Source of the DNA: JBOGOC01 sp050747525 | GTDB taxonomy: Bacteria; Acidobacteriota; Polarisedimenticolia; JACPZX01; DASXTC01 | Assembly (NCBI GenBank): GCA_050747525.1 | Contig: JBOGOC010000128.1 | Coordinates: forward strand, 1-62,299 | Length of the DNA: 62,299 nucleotides | Direction of reading: 5' to 3' | Part shown: positions 53,182 through 62,299 of the stretch, piece after piece | Layout: every line of letters starts with the position of its first letter | How positions within the stretch are numbered: position 1 is the first letter of the stretch | Program-made: the position numbers and the translations under genes | The notes under the pieces: generated by a model | The model's input: the letters and a program-made list of their open reading frames with translations, nothing else | Told to the model about the DNA's origin: nothing | Database searches by the model: none

Positions 53182-55569
53182 ATGCTGACCCGGCCCGCGG
53201 CGATCTTTCCGGTTCTGATAATCCTTGGTGTCCTGGCGCTCGAGATGGCCGCGCCGGCCATCGCCGATCCAGCGCCGCCCATCCCTCCTAACTGTCCGCA
53301 GTTTCCCCCGCTGAACCTGCCGGGAGTGCTGTGCGAGGGGTTCGACACCAACCGCAACGGCGTCCCCGGATTCCAATGGTCACGGCTGCCGCTGGGTCCC
53401 GATCCGAACGACCCGCTGCGCGCCATCGGCGACCCCAACGACGACGTGCTGGCGTACAGCATGTCGGGAGGGCCGCGTCCTCTGGGGACGGCCGGAAAGG
53501 TCTGCGCAGACGACCTGGGGTTCTTGTACTGCCACCCCGTGGCCACGGAGAACGACTGGCACCTGCACTCGCCGTTCGAGGGGCCGGGGCCCGGATACAC
53601 GCCCCCTGGTCAGCCCTCCGTGGGACAGGCCGACGGCGGCAAGGCGCACTCCGGGGTTCGTTCCTTACACATGGGACGGCACCTCGAACCCTTCAACACG
53701 TTCCAGGACACCTTGAGGCTCCGTCAGGTCTCCGCGTTCGTTCTGGATTCCCAGGGAGACCCGAACATCCCGGGCCTGGTTCCAGGACCGGCCACCACGA
53801 TGGAGTTCTGGCACATCATCTCGGTTCCCGACGACGAGAACTTCGGCTCCGGCTTCATTCCAGCGGGAAGGTCCTTCGGCGGCGGCCAGGTGCAGGTCAG
53901 TTTGATGGCAGGAGACGGCCGCTTCGAGCGCTGGCAGCGCCTCACTCCGGGCCTCAACGGGTACGACTCGATCATCCAGGAAACGGTCAGCATCTGCGGC
54001 TTCGATCCCGGGGATGACACGATCGCGCCGGCCAACGAGACGATGTGCGACAACAGCCCTCTGTGGGCCGACCTGGGTGACGTGTTCGGAATCAACGCGT
54101 CGTGCACCACGGACACCGATGGCAACGATCCCCTCCATAAGGACTGCGGCGCGATCAGCGGCTGCACGGGGGGGCCGGGCTGCACGGAAACGGGCTCACG
54201 GGGGTCCGGCGTGTGGGCACGATCCACCTTCGACCTGTCGCCGTTCGCGGGCCGGGTGGTGCGCCTGCGCTGGATCGGCATGGTGGAGGGAGGATGGTCG
54301 TTCGGCACGCAGAGATCCGTCATGGAGCCCGACCCGGGGGGGACCGCCTACAACTACTACGACGGCGACGACGGCTGGTTCCTCGACGACATCCGCCTGA
54401 CCGATCTGCGGCAGGCTCCGGAGCCGTGCACGGCCGTGGACGACGACGCCGACGGCTTCGATGAATGTGAGAGAGACTGCGACGATGCCAACGCGGCCAT
54501 CTACCCTGGCGCGCCCCAGGTGTGCGGCGACGACTTCAACAACGACTGCGACGATCCTGAGTGGCCGCTGAACGCGCTCGAAGCGGACGCCGATGGCGAT
54601 GGCATCGAGACCTGCGAGGGGGACTGCGACGACGATAACCCGTCCGTCTATCCCGGCGCTCCGGAAGTCTGCGACGGCTTCAACAACGACTGCAACGACC
54701 CGGGCTGGCCGGTCCCGCATCCCGGCGACGTGGACAACGTGGACAACGACGGAGACGGATTCAGCGAGTGCCAGGGGGATTGCCAGGACAGTTACGACGG
54801 CACCTATCCCGGCGCCCCCCAGGTGTGCGGCGACGGGGTCAACAACGACTGCAACGATCCCGCCTGGCCCACGCCGCCGCCGGACGACGCGGACGCCGAC
54901 CACGACGGGTACTCGACCTGCGAAGGTGACTGCAACGACTCCGCGGCCTCCGTGCGCCCCAACTTCACCCAGTTCTGCGATGGCATCAACAACAACTGTT
55001 CGGACCCTTCCTGGCCGGCCGTCCCCGCCAACGAGCTGGATGGCGATGGCGACGGCCACCGGCCGTGCGGGGGAGACTGCGACAACACCAATCCCACCGT
55101 CTACCCGGGCGCGCCCGAGCTGTGCGACGGCATCCGCAACAACTGCCTCGGGACGTGGAACCCCAACCAGGAGATCGACAACGACGGCGATGGGCTCTCG
55201 GAGTGCCAGCAGGACTGCGACGACGCGAACGCCACGTCATGGGCCCCGCCGTCGGGCGTCGTCCTGCTGATGTCCTACGATCGCTCTTCGGGGGTCACCA
55301 CCTTCACGTGGTCCCCGCCGGCCGCGCCGGGCGGCACCCAGGTCATCTACGACGTGCTGCGCGCCCAGGAGTCGATCGACTTCCCTTCCGCCGAGTGCCT
55401 CGAGTCGGATGACGTCGACACCACGGCCACGGAGCCCGCTTCCTTGCCGCCCCAGCCCTTCCTGCGGTTCTACCTGGTGCGCGCACAGAACGGCTGCCCG
55501 GGGACGGCCACGGGGAGCATCGGTTCCATGTCCGACGGCACGCCCCGCGTGGGAAGGACGTGTCCTTGA
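53182..55569 (+). CDS. Array copy 6: secreted core protein with 5 MopE-type repeats and Cys-Pro module
   Basis: 795 residues. The signal peptide is about residues 1-27 (IFPVLIILGVLALEMAAPAIA). The core spans about 34-405, with DDGWFLDDI in place of WWIDDI and a shortened CADDLGFLYCHPVA loop. Five MopE-type repeats (about 414-690) have CGDDFNNDC, CDGFNNDC, CGDGVNNDC, CDGINNNC and CDGIRNNC, followed by a half unit. The final module (about 700-795) shows FTWSPPAAPGGTQVIYDVLR, FYLVRAQNGCPG and a terminal TCP. It overlaps the next gene by 10 bases. Confidence 0.88.
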   Translation: MLTRPAAIFPVLIILGVLALEMAAPAIADPAPPIPPNCPQFPPLNLPGVLCEGFDTNRNGVPGFQWSRLPLGPDPNDPLRAIGDPNDDVLAYSMSGGPRPLGTAGKVCADDLGFLYCHPVATENDWHLHSPFEGPGPGYTPPGQPSVGQADGGKAHSGVRSLHMGRHLEPFNTFQDTLRLRQVSAFVLDSQGDPNIPGLVPGPATTMEFWHIISVPDDENFGSGFIPAGRSFGGGQVQVSLMAGDGRFERWQRLTPGLNGYDSIIQETVSICGFDPGDDTIAPANETMCDNSPLWADLGDVFGINASCTTDTDGNDPLHKDCGAISGCTGGPGCTETGSRGSGVWARSTFDLSPFAGRVVRLRWIGMVEGGWSFGTQRSVMEPDPGGTAYNYYDGDDGWFLDDIRLTDLRQAPEPCTAVDDDADGFDECERDCDDANAAIYPGAPQVCGDDFNNDCDDPEWPLNALEADADGDGIETCEGDCDDDNPSVYPGAPEVCDGFNNDCNDPGWPVPHPGDVDNVDNDGDGFSECQGDCQDSYDGTYPGAPQVCGDGVNNDCNDPAWPTPPPDDADADHDGYSTCEGDCNDSAASVRPNFTQFCDGINNNCSDPSWPAVPANELDGDGDGHRPCGGDCDNTNPTVYPGAPELCDGIRNNCLGTWNPNQEIDNDGDGLSECQQDCDDANATSWAPPSGVVLLMSYDRSSGVTTFTWSPPAAPGGTQVIYDVLRAQESIDFPSAECLESDDVDTTATEPASLPPQPFLRFYLVRAQNGCPGTATGSIGSMSDGTPRVGRTCP

Positions 55570-57917
55570 CGCTCCGGTCCTCGGTGCTCGCATCGATCCT
55601 GATACTCGGCTGGGCCTCGGCCGTTGCCGATGGGCCAGCCCCTCCCATCCTCCCGAGCTGTCCGCAGTTCCCGCCGCTGAACCTGCCGGGGGTGCTGTGC
55701 GAGGGGTTCGACTCCGACCGCAACGGCGTGGCGGGATTCCAGTGGTCGCGCCTGCCGCTCGGCGCCGACCCCAACGACCCGCTGCGCGCCATCGGCGACC
55801 CCAACGACGACGTGCTCGGCTACACGATGGCGGGCGGCCCGTCTCCGCTGGGCACCGCCGGCGTGATCTGCAGCGACGACACGGCGGGCTACTCCGGCTG
55901 CCAGGCCCCCGTGGCCGCGGAGAACGACTGGCACCTGCATTCTCCCTTCGAAGGACCGGGGGCCGGGTACGCAGGTCCGGGACAGACTGACGGCGGCAAG
56001 GCCCGCACAGGCGCGCGTTCGATGCACATGGGGCGGCACCTCTGGCCCACGAGCACGCTCGGGGATACCGTCAGGCTCCGTCAGGTGTCGGCCTTCGTGC
56101 TCGATTCTCAGGGGGATCCGAACATCCCGGGGATTGTCGCGGGACCGGTCAGCACCATGGAGTTCTGGCACATCATCCGCGTTCCGGATGACGAGAACTT
56201 CGGCGATGGCTTCATCCCGCCGGGAGGGACCTTCGGCGGGGGTCAGGTCCAGATCAGCCTGCTGGCCAACGACGGCCTGTTCGAGCGCTGGCAGCGCCTC
56301 ACGCCGACCTCGAACGGCTACGACTCGATCATCCAGGAGACTATCTCCGTGTGCGGCTTCGATCCCGGTGACGATCTGATAGCGCCCGCCAACGAGACGA
56401 TGTGCGACTCCAGCCCGCTGTATGCCGACAAGGGGGATGTCTTCGGGTCCGACACCACCTGCGTCGTCGACACCGACGGCAACGATCCCGCGCACAAGGA
56501 CTGCGGCGACATCTCGTGCACACCGGGCCCGGGCTGCACGAATGCCGGAGCCCAAGGGGCCGGCGTATGGACGCGATCGACCTTCGACCTGTCTTCGTTC
56601 GCCGGCCGCGTCGCCCGGCTGCGATGGATCGGCATGGTGGAAGGAGGCTGGTCCTTCTCTACCGATCGATCCGCCCTGGAGACCTCCAGTATCCCCTATC
56701 AGTACTTCGACGGCGACGACGGCTGGTGGATTGACGACATCGTACTGACCGATCTCCGGCAGGCGCCGGGGGTGTGCACGGCCGTGGACGACGACGGCGA
56801 CGGGTTCGACGAATGCGCCTCGGACTGCGATGACGCCAACCCTGCCGTGTATCCAGGCGCCCCCCAGGTGTGCAGCGACGCGGTGAACAACGACTGCGAC
56901 GACCCGCAATGGCCCACCAGCCCCCCCGATGAAGACGTGGACGGGGACGGTATCCGGGCCTGCGCAGGAGACTGCAATGACGCCAATCCGGCCGTCTACC
57001 CGGGCGCACCCGAGGTCTGCGACGGCGTCAACAATGACTGCAACCATCCGTCGTGGCCGGCTCCTCTTCCTGGTGACTTCAACAGCGTGGACGACGACGG
57101 CGACGGGTTCAGCGAGTGCCAGCTCGACTGCCAGGACAACAACCCCGGCGTCTATCCCGGAGCTCCCCAGGTGTGCGACGGCGTCAACAACGACTGCAAC
57201 GACCCTACCTGGCCCGCCCCGCCCCCCGGAGACGAGGATGCCGACCAGGATGGGTACGCCGTGTGTGCCGGGGATTGCAACGACGCCAGCGCGGCCGTGC
57301 GGCCCGGACATGCTCAGCACTGCGACGGCATCAACAACGACTGTGACGACCCGGCGTGGCCCGCCGTCCCGGCCAATGAGCTGGACGGAGACGGCGACGG
57401 CTTCGCTCAGTGCGCGGGAGACTGCGACAACACCGACCCGACCGTCTATCCCGGCGCGCCCGAGCTGTGCGACGGGATCCGCAACAACTGCAGCGTCTCC
57501 TGGAACCCGAACCTGGAGATCGACAACGACGGCGACGGGCTCTCGGAGTGCCAGCAGGACTGCAACGACGCGAGCGCCACCTCGTGGGCCCCGCCGTCGG
57601 GCGTCGTCCTGGACATGTCGTACGACCGCTCCACGGCGGTCACCACCTTCACGTGGTCCCCGCCGACCGCGCCGGGCGGCACCCTGGTTCTGTACGACGT
57701 GCTGCGCGCCCAGGACTCGCTCGATTTCGTCTCGGCCGAGTGCGTCGAGTCGGACGACTGGTTCGACACCACGGCCACGGAGCCCGCTTCCCTGCCGCCC
57801 CAGCCCTTCCTACGCTTCTATCTCGTGCGCGCCCAGAACGGGTGCCCGGGGACGGCCACGGGGAGCATCGGCTTCCGGTCCAACGGCACGCCGCGCGTGG
57901 GGCACGCCTGTCCCTGA
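55560..57917 (+). CDS. Array copy 7: secreted core protein with 5 MopE-type repeats and Cys-Pro module
   Basis: 785 residues from a GTG that lies inside the end of copy 6, preceded by GGGAAGGAC; translational coupling is likely. The signal peptide is SSVLASILILGWASAVA. The core spans about 30-395. Five MopE-type repeats plus a half unit (about 405-680) and the Cys-Pro module (about 690-785, ending HACP) follow. Its repeats and module are closely similar to those of copy 6, including long shared stretches at DNA level around the FTWSPP segment. Confidence 0.88.
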   Translation: MSLTLRSSVLASILILGWASAVADGPAPPILPSCPQFPPLNLPGVLCEGFDSDRNGVAGFQWSRLPLGADPNDPLRAIGDPNDDVLGYTMAGGPSPLGTAGVICSDDTAGYSGCQAPVAAENDWHLHSPFEGPGAGYAGPGQTDGGKARTGARSMHMGRHLWPTSTLGDTVRLRQVSAFVLDSQGDPNIPGIVAGPVSTMEFWHIIRVPDDENFGDGFIPPGGTFGGGQVQISLLANDGLFERWQRLTPTSNGYDSIIQETISVCGFDPGDDLIAPANETMCDSSPLYADKGDVFGSDTTCVVDTDGNDPAHKDCGDISCTPGPGCTNAGAQGAGVWTRSTFDLSSFAGRVARLRWIGMVEGGWSFSTDRSALETSSIPYQYFDGDDGWWIDDIVLTDLRQAPGVCTAVDDDGDGFDECASDCDDANPAVYPGAPQVCSDAVNNDCDDPQWPTSPPDEDVDGDGIRACAGDCNDANPAVYPGAPEVCDGVNNDCNHPSWPAPLPGDFNSVDDDGDGFSECQLDCQDNNPGVYPGAPQVCDGVNNDCNDPTWPAPPPGDEDADQDGYAVCAGDCNDASAAVRPGHAQHCDGINNDCDDPAWPAVPANELDGDGDGFAQCAGDCDNTDPTVYPGAPELCDGIRNNCSVSWNPNLEIDNDGDGLSECQQDCNDASATSWAPPSGVVLDMSYDRSTAVTTFTWSPPTAPGGTLVLYDVLRAQDSLDFVSAECVESDDWFDTTATEPASLPPQPFLRFYLVRAQNGCPGTATGSIGFRSNGTPRVGHACP

Positions 57918-57974
57918 AAAGAGCTGGAACCGGATGGCCCCTGGCGTCAATACATGACAGGAGGGGCTGACGCG

Positions 57975-59789
57975 ATGTGGGCAATCCGGCTGGCGGTTCT
58001 GGCTTCGGTCCTCGGGCTGGGCTATGCCGCGGCCTTCGCCGACCCCCCGGCGCCTCCCATTGCCCCGAGCTGCCCGCAGTTTCCTCCCCTGAACCTTCCG
58101 GGCGTCCTGTGCGAGACGTTCGACACCAACCGCAACGGCGTCCCCGGATTCCAGTGGTCGCGCCTGCCGCTGGGCGCGGACCCCAGCGACCCGCTGCGCG
58201 CCATCGGCGACCCCGACGATGACGTCCTGGGATACACGATGACGGGGGGTGCGAGCCCGCTGGGAACAGCCGGCGTGATCTGCAGCGACGACATGGGAGG
58301 GTTCGTCGGCTGCCAGGCGCCCGTGGCCGAGGAGAACGACTGGCACCTGCACTCTCCTTTCGAAGGACCCGGGGCCGGATACACACCGCCGGGCCAGCCC
58401 GTGGCGGGGGCTCCGGATGGCGGCAAGGCCCACTCCGGATATCGCTCCATGCACATGGGACGGCACCTTCACCCCACCACCACGATCCAGGACACGCTGC
58501 GCCTGCGCCAGGTCTCCGCTTTCGTGCTCGACTCGCAAGGAGATCCCGGCATCCCGGGAGTTGTGCCCGGGCCGGCGAGCACGATGGAGTTCTGGCACAT
58601 GATCTCGGTACCGGACGATGAGAACTTCGGAGCCCCCTGGCCTCCAAACTCGTTCGGTGGCGGGCAGGTTCAGGTCAGCCTCCTGGGCCACGAAGGCCAA
58701 TTCGAGCGCTGGAAGCGGCTCACTCCTGCCGTGAATGGGTACGACACCACCATCCAGGAGGTGGTCTCACTGTGCGGCTTCGATCCCGGCGACGACCAGA
58801 TCGCGCCAGCCGATCAAACGATGTGCGACTTCAGTCCGATGTGGGCTGATCTGGGGGACGTGTTCGGCATGGACACGACCTGCACCACCGACACCGATGA
58901 CAACGACTCTCTTCACAAGGACTGCGGCGCCATCAGCGGATGCACGCCAGGGCCTGGGTGCACGGAGAACGGCTCGGTGGGGGCTGGGGTCTGGGCGCGC
59001 TCCACCTTCAATCTGTCCCACTTCGCCGGCCGTGTGGCCCGCCTGCGCTGGATCGGGATGGTCGAGGGGGGCTGGTCCTTCGGGACCCAGCGGTCCGCGC
59101 TGGAGCCCGATCCAGGCGGAATCGCCTATCAGTACTACGACGGCGATGACGGCTGGTGGATCGACGACATCATGCTGACCGACCTGCGGCAGGCGCCCAC
59201 ACCGTGCTCGGAGGAGGACGGCGACGGGGATGGCTTCACCGAGTGCACGGGGGACTGCGACGACACGCGCCCAGCGGTCTACCCCGGTGCCCCCCCGATC
59301 TGTGACGGGCTCGACAACGACTGCAGCGATGGGCTCTGGCCAACGCTCCCCCCCGCTGAGGTGGACGCGGACGGTGACGGGCTGTCCCCATGCCAGGGAG
59401 ATTGCAACGATGCCAGGAATGACCTGCAGGCCGTGCCATCACCCGTCACCCTCGATGTGGCGTTCGATGCCGGCACAGGGCAGACGACCCTCACCTGGAC
59501 GCCCCCCACTTTCCCTGGCGGAACCAACGCCGTCAGGTATGACGTGCTGGTGCACGACTCGCCCTTCGGGCTCCAAGCCGCTTCCTGCGCCGAGACGAAC
59601 GAGACCAACAGGTTCATGGTCGAGCCGGCGTCGCAGCCGATCCCGTTCCTGCGTTTCTATTTCGTGCGCGCCCAGAACAGCTGCCCGGGCGCTTGGAATG
59701 GCGGCCTCGGCACGCGCTCGGACGGCACGCTCCGCTGTGGAAGGGGCTGCGGGACGGAGGGACCGCCGGGGGCCCCGGCCTGCCCCTAG
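57975..59789 (+). CDS. Array copy 8: secreted core protein with 1 MopE-type repeat and extended Cys-Pro module
   Basis: 604 residues from the ATG at 57975, with AGGAGGGG 8 bases upstream; the ATG at 57954 precedes that site and is unlikely. The signal peptide is RLAVLASVLGLGYAAAFA. The core opens with LCETFD rather than LCEGFD and lacks part of the FIPPGTTF loop. Only one MopE unit (GDCDDTRPAVYPGAPPICDG) and a half unit remain (about 410-480). The module ends with an extra Gly/Pro-rich stretch and then ACP. Confidence 0.87.
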   Translation: MWAIRLAVLASVLGLGYAAAFADPPAPPIAPSCPQFPPLNLPGVLCETFDTNRNGVPGFQWSRLPLGADPSDPLRAIGDPDDDVLGYTMTGGASPLGTAGVICSDDMGGFVGCQAPVAEENDWHLHSPFEGPGAGYTPPGQPVAGAPDGGKAHSGYRSMHMGRHLHPTTTIQDTLRLRQVSAFVLDSQGDPGIPGVVPGPASTMEFWHMISVPDDENFGAPWPPNSFGGGQVQVSLLGHEGQFERWKRLTPAVNGYDTTIQEVVSLCGFDPGDDQIAPADQTMCDFSPMWADLGDVFGMDTTCTTDTDDNDSLHKDCGAISGCTPGPGCTENGSVGAGVWARSTFNLSHFAGRVARLRWIGMVEGGWSFGTQRSALEPDPGGIAYQYYDGDDGWWIDDIMLTDLRQAPTPCSEEDGDGDGFTECTGDCDDTRPAVYPGAPPICDGLDNDCSDGLWPTLPPAEVDADGDGLSPCQGDCNDARNDLQAVPSPVTLDVAFDAGTGQTTLTWTPPTFPGGTNAVRYDVLVHDSPFGLQAASCAETNETNRFMVEPASQPIPFLRFYFVRAQNSCPGAWNGGLGTRSDGTLRCGRGCGTEGPPGAPACP

Positions 59790-59827
59790 CGGCTGTCCGC
59801 GGAAGGGAGCTTGTCCCTAGGCAGCCG
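59790..59827 (+). terminator. Nested hairpin directly after copy 8
   Basis: CGGCTG (59790-59795) pairs with CAGCCG (59822-59827), and inside AGGGA (59804-59808) pairs with TCCCT (59814-59818). The structure begins at the first base after the TAG stop. It has no T-run. It could terminate or attenuate transcription between copies 8 and 9. Confidence 0.4.
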
Positions 59828-59840
59828 ACAGTCGTATGCT
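59811..59840 (+). promoter_or_regulatory. Candidate promoter for array copy 9
   Basis: TTGTCC (59811-59816) and TATGCT (59835-59840) are 18 bases apart and lie 27 bases before the ATG of copy 9. The -35 overlaps the hairpin after copy 8. Matches to consensus are partial. Confidence 0.28.
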
Positions 59841-59866
59841 CAGGTCCCTGCCCGCCTGGAGCGACG

Positions 59867-61953
59867 ATGGTTCGTTGGGTACTGTTGGCCGGAGCCTTGG
59901 CCTCGATTGCGGCCTCCGTGCTCTTCGCCGACCCGCCTGCGCCTCCTATTCCCGCGAGCTGCCCACAGTTCCCGCCCATGAACCTGCCGGGCGTGCTGTG
60001 CGAGGGTTTCGACACCAGCCGCAACGGCGTGCCGGGCTCCAGTGGTCGCGCCTGCCGCTGGGCCCCGACCCCAACGACCCGCTGCGCGCCATCGGCGACC
60101 CCGACGACGACGTCCTCGGATACACCATGTCGGGAGGCCCGCGTCCCCTGGGCACGGCCGGGAGAATCTGCAAGGACGACAACCTGGGGTATGTGGGCTG
60201 CCAGGCGCCAGTGGCCACCGAAAACGACTGGCACCTGCACTCGCCGTTCGAAGGGCCCGGCGTCGGCTACGGCATGAGCGACCCCTCGCCGGATCCCAAG
60301 GCCCACTCGGGCGTGCGCTCCATGCACATGGGGCGTCATCTCAGTCCGACCAGCACGTGGTACGACGTTCTTCGGCTGCGCCAGGTGTCGGCCTTCGTGC
60401 TCGACTCTCAAGGGGACCCGAACATCCCGGGTGTGATTCCCGGACCCGCCAGCGTCATGGAGTTCTGGCACCTGATTTCGGTGCCGGACGACGAGAACTT
60501 CGGCAACGGATTCGTCCAGCCGGGCACCAGCTTCGGCGGCGGCCAGGTGCAGATCAGCCTCCTGTCGGCCTACGGTCGTTTCGAGCGGTGGCAGCGCCTG
60601 ACGCCGGCGATGAATGGCTACGACTCGATCATCCAGGAGACGATCAGTCTCTGCGGCTTCGATCCTGCGGACGATTTCATCGCGCCCGCCAACGAGACCA
60701 TGTGCGACAGCAGTCCGATGTGGGCCGACCTGGGGGACGTCTTCGGCACGGACGTCACCTGCGTCGTGGATACGGACAACAACGACTATGTTCATAGAGA
60801 CTGCGGCGCCATCAGCGGCTGCTCGCCGGGGCCCGGGTGCACGGAGACGGGATCCGAGGGACCCGGCGTCTGGGCGCGATCGACCTTCGACCTTTCATCC
60901 TTCGCCGGGCGTGTGGCGCGCCTGCGCTGGATCGGGATGGTGGAGGGGGGGTGGTCCTTCGGGACCTATAGATCCAACCTGGAGCCGGATCCCGGAGATT
61001 TCGCCTACAACTACTATGACGCCGACGACGGCTGGTGGATCGACGACATCCGGATCACAGACCTGAGACAGGGACCGGCGCCGGGGCCGTGCGTCGCCAC
61101 GGACGACGACGCCGACGGCCTCAGCGAGTGCCAGGGGGATTGCGACGACGGCAACGCCGCCGTCCGGCCGGGCGCGCCTCAGGTCTGCGGCGACGGGGTG
61201 AACAACGACTGCGATGACGTGGAGTGGCCGTGGTACCCGCTGGACGCGGATGCCGACGGCGACGGCATCGCATCGTGCCAGGGGGACTGCGACGACGATA
61301 ACCCCGTCGTCTATCCCGGAGCCCCCGAAGCGTGCGACGGCTTCAACAACGATTGCAACGACCCGGCCTGGCCGACCCCCTATCCGGGGGACGTGGATAA
61401 TCATGACGACGACGGCGACGGGCTCAACGAGTGCCAGGGGGATTGCCTCGATTCGAACCCGTCCGTCTATCCCGGAGCTCCGCAAGTGTGCGGCGACCTG
61501 GTCAACAACGATTGCACCGCCCCGAACTGGCCCGTTCCTTACCCCGACGTGGACGACGACCAGGACGGCTACGCTGTCTGCGAGGGGGACTGCGACGACG
61601 CCAATGGAGGCTTCTGGGCCACGCCGGCGGAGGTCGACCTGACGGTCACCTACATCTCTTCGAACGACACGACCTCGATCACGTGGACCGCCTCCTCCCC
61701 CTCCGGCGGCATTCCGCCGGCCTGGTACGACACCCTGCGCTCCGCCGTCCCGGATGATTTCATGCAGAACACGGTGTGCCTCGATTTGGACAACGTGTTC
61801 CGGATAGCGATCGACCCGAGTCCTGCACCTCAACCGCACCCGTTCCTGAGCTTCTACGTCGTGCGCGCGCGGAACCACTGTCCCGGAACCGGCGTCAACA
61901 ACATCGGCGCGGGTTCCAACGGGGTGCCGCGGCTGGCGCGCGCCTGCCCCTGA
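59867..61953 (+). pseudogene. Array copy 9: frameshifted core protein with 3 MopE-type repeats and Cys-Pro module
   Basis: The ATG at 59867 opens a normal signal peptide (VLLAGALASIAASVLFA) and core start (LNLPGVLCEGFD class, here with MNLPG). At 60036-60040 the sequence reads GGCTCC where other copies have GGCTTCC or equivalent, so one base is missing. The original frame stops at 60277 after 136 codons. The rest of the core, three MopE-type repeats plus a half unit, and the module ending ACP are intact in the other frame to 61953. Either a recent inactivating mutation, a slippage site, or a sequencing error. The end module most resembles that of the kelch protein (YDTLRSA, VRARN). Confidence 0.85.
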
Positions 61954-61964
61954 GGCGTCCCGCA

Positions 61965-61993
61965 TTGCCCCAGGCGTTGAATCGGCGTACCAT
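61965..61993 (+). promoter_or_regulatory. Candidate promoter for array copy 10
   Basis: TTGCCC (61965-61970) and TACCAT (61988-61993) are 17 bases apart, 25 bases before the ATG at 62019. The -35 resembles the one proposed for copy 9. Moderate to weak support. Confidence 0.28.
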
Positions 61994-62018
61994 CAAGGCC
62001 TGCCCAGTGGGGGGGGTC

Positions 62019-62299
62019 ATGACGACGCGCGCGAAGTTGCTCGTCCGGGCCGTGATCGTCGCCGGGGCGGCCACGATGCCAGCCTATCCGTCGGCCCCGC
62101 TCATCCCTCCGAGCTGTCCTCAGTTCCCGCCGTTCAACCTGCCGGGGGTGTTGTGCGAGGGATTCGACACCGACCGCAACGGCGTCCCCGGGTTCCAGTG
62201 GTCACGGCTTCCCCTGGGCCCCGACCCCAACGACCCGCTGCGCGCCATCGGCGACCCCAACGACGACGTGCTGGGGTACACGATGTCGGGGGGGCCGCG
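62019..62299 (+). CDS. Array copy 10: secreted core protein, 5' part only
   Basis: The ATG at 62019, preceded by a GGGGGGG run, starts a frame that is open to the window end (93 codons). The signal peptide is LLVRAVIVAGAATMPAYPSA. The core begins as in the other copies: PSCPQFPPFNLPGVLCEGFD and GFQWSRLPLGPDPNDPLRAI. The frame is intact at the point where copy 9 is broken. The rest of the gene is outside the window, so its tail type is unknown. Confidence 0.88.
   Translation, partial: MTTRAKLLVRAVIVAGAATMPAYPSAPLIPPSCPQFPPFNLPGVLCEGFDTDRNGVPGFQWSRLPLGPDPNDPLRAIGDPNDDVLGYTMSGGP

Larger units (their letters stand above)
43737..62299 (+). repeat. Tandem array of at least ten paralogous secreted-protein genes
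   Basis: Ten consecutive genes on one strand (starts 43737, 46672, 48397, 50004, 51565, 53182, 55560, 57975, 59867, 62019) share a core opening with PPLNLPGVLCEGFD and GFQWSRLPLG and closing with DDGWWIDDI. Intergenic gaps run from a 10-base overlap to 126 bases. The tail differs between copies. The array continues beyond the right edge, so the true copy number is unknown. Confidence 0.95.

Noticed and set aside
59836..61953. Array copy 9 as an intact gene starting at 59836
   Set aside because: In that frame the N-terminus is Arg/Pro-rich and lacks signal peptide and core opening. These are present in another frame from 59867, so a frameshift explains the data better.
43737..62299. Array as repeated insertion of a mobile element
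   Set aside because: No transposase, terminal inverted repeats or target duplications are visible, and copies differ in tails and signal peptides; gene duplication fits better.

Overview
This is a GC-rich bacterial chromosome segment with dense genes, many GTG starts and long antisense shadow frames. The proteins point to a Gram-negative-type, respiring organism: a 14-subunit-type complex I (nuo) operon, a TolC/MacA/MacB-like efflux operon, an outer-membrane barrel, a PBP1B-like murein synthase, and an ECF sigma factor paired with a TPR protein kinase. It also encodes many secreted proteins with MopE-type Asp/Cys-rich repeats. This mix fits Acidobacteriota or a related uncultured phylum; the taxonomic call is inference only. 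I saw no rRNA, tRNA, CRISPR array, transposase or phage gene.

Layout. 1-3914 (minus): an ECF sigma factor and zinc-finger anti-sigma factor (ATGA overlap) lead two secreted HEAT-repeat proteins, followed by a kelch fragment cut by the window edge. 4100-5618 (plus): a tandem pair of small secreted coiled-coil paralogues. 5635-16821 (minus): an EIIA-type protein, then nuoN,L,K,J,H,G,F,E,D,C,A. nuoB, nuoI and nuoM are missing from their usual places. 16990-19992 (plus): a 14-blade kelch-type secreted protein. 20039-24660 (minus): a Ser/Thr kinase with TPRs, its ECF sigma factor and a pappalysin-like metalloprotease. 24842-28681: a 7-blade FG-GAP protein, a DUF4198 protein, a small secreted protein and a cysteine synthase family enzyme. 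28685-29413 (minus): a DUF1326 protein. 29414-29832: the only long non-coding gap, with several inverted repeats. 29833-32229: the PBP. 32230-38751 (minus): the efflux operon. 38899-42607 (minus): OppF- and OppD-like ATPases behind a methylmalonyl-CoA mutase large subunit. 42634-43701: mtnA.

43737 to the right edge (plus): the most striking region. At least ten consecutive paralogous secreted proteins share a core of about 370 residues that I cannot assign to a named family. The core is followed by one of two C-terminal arrangements. Five copies carry 1 to 8 MopE-type repeats plus a terminal module ending in Cys-Pro. Four consecutive copies carry a different short Cys-containing tail ending in a Pro-rich segment. 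Copy nine has a one-base deletion, and copy ten runs off the window. The terminal Cys-Pro module also closes the distant kelch protein at 16990-19992, which suggests a common sorting or anchoring signal for a family of surface proteins.

Functional picture: a respiratory and envelope-biogenesis neighbourhood joined to a recently amplified battery of secreted, probably metal-binding, surface proteins. Core-domain function, export route and purpose are unknown from sequence alone.
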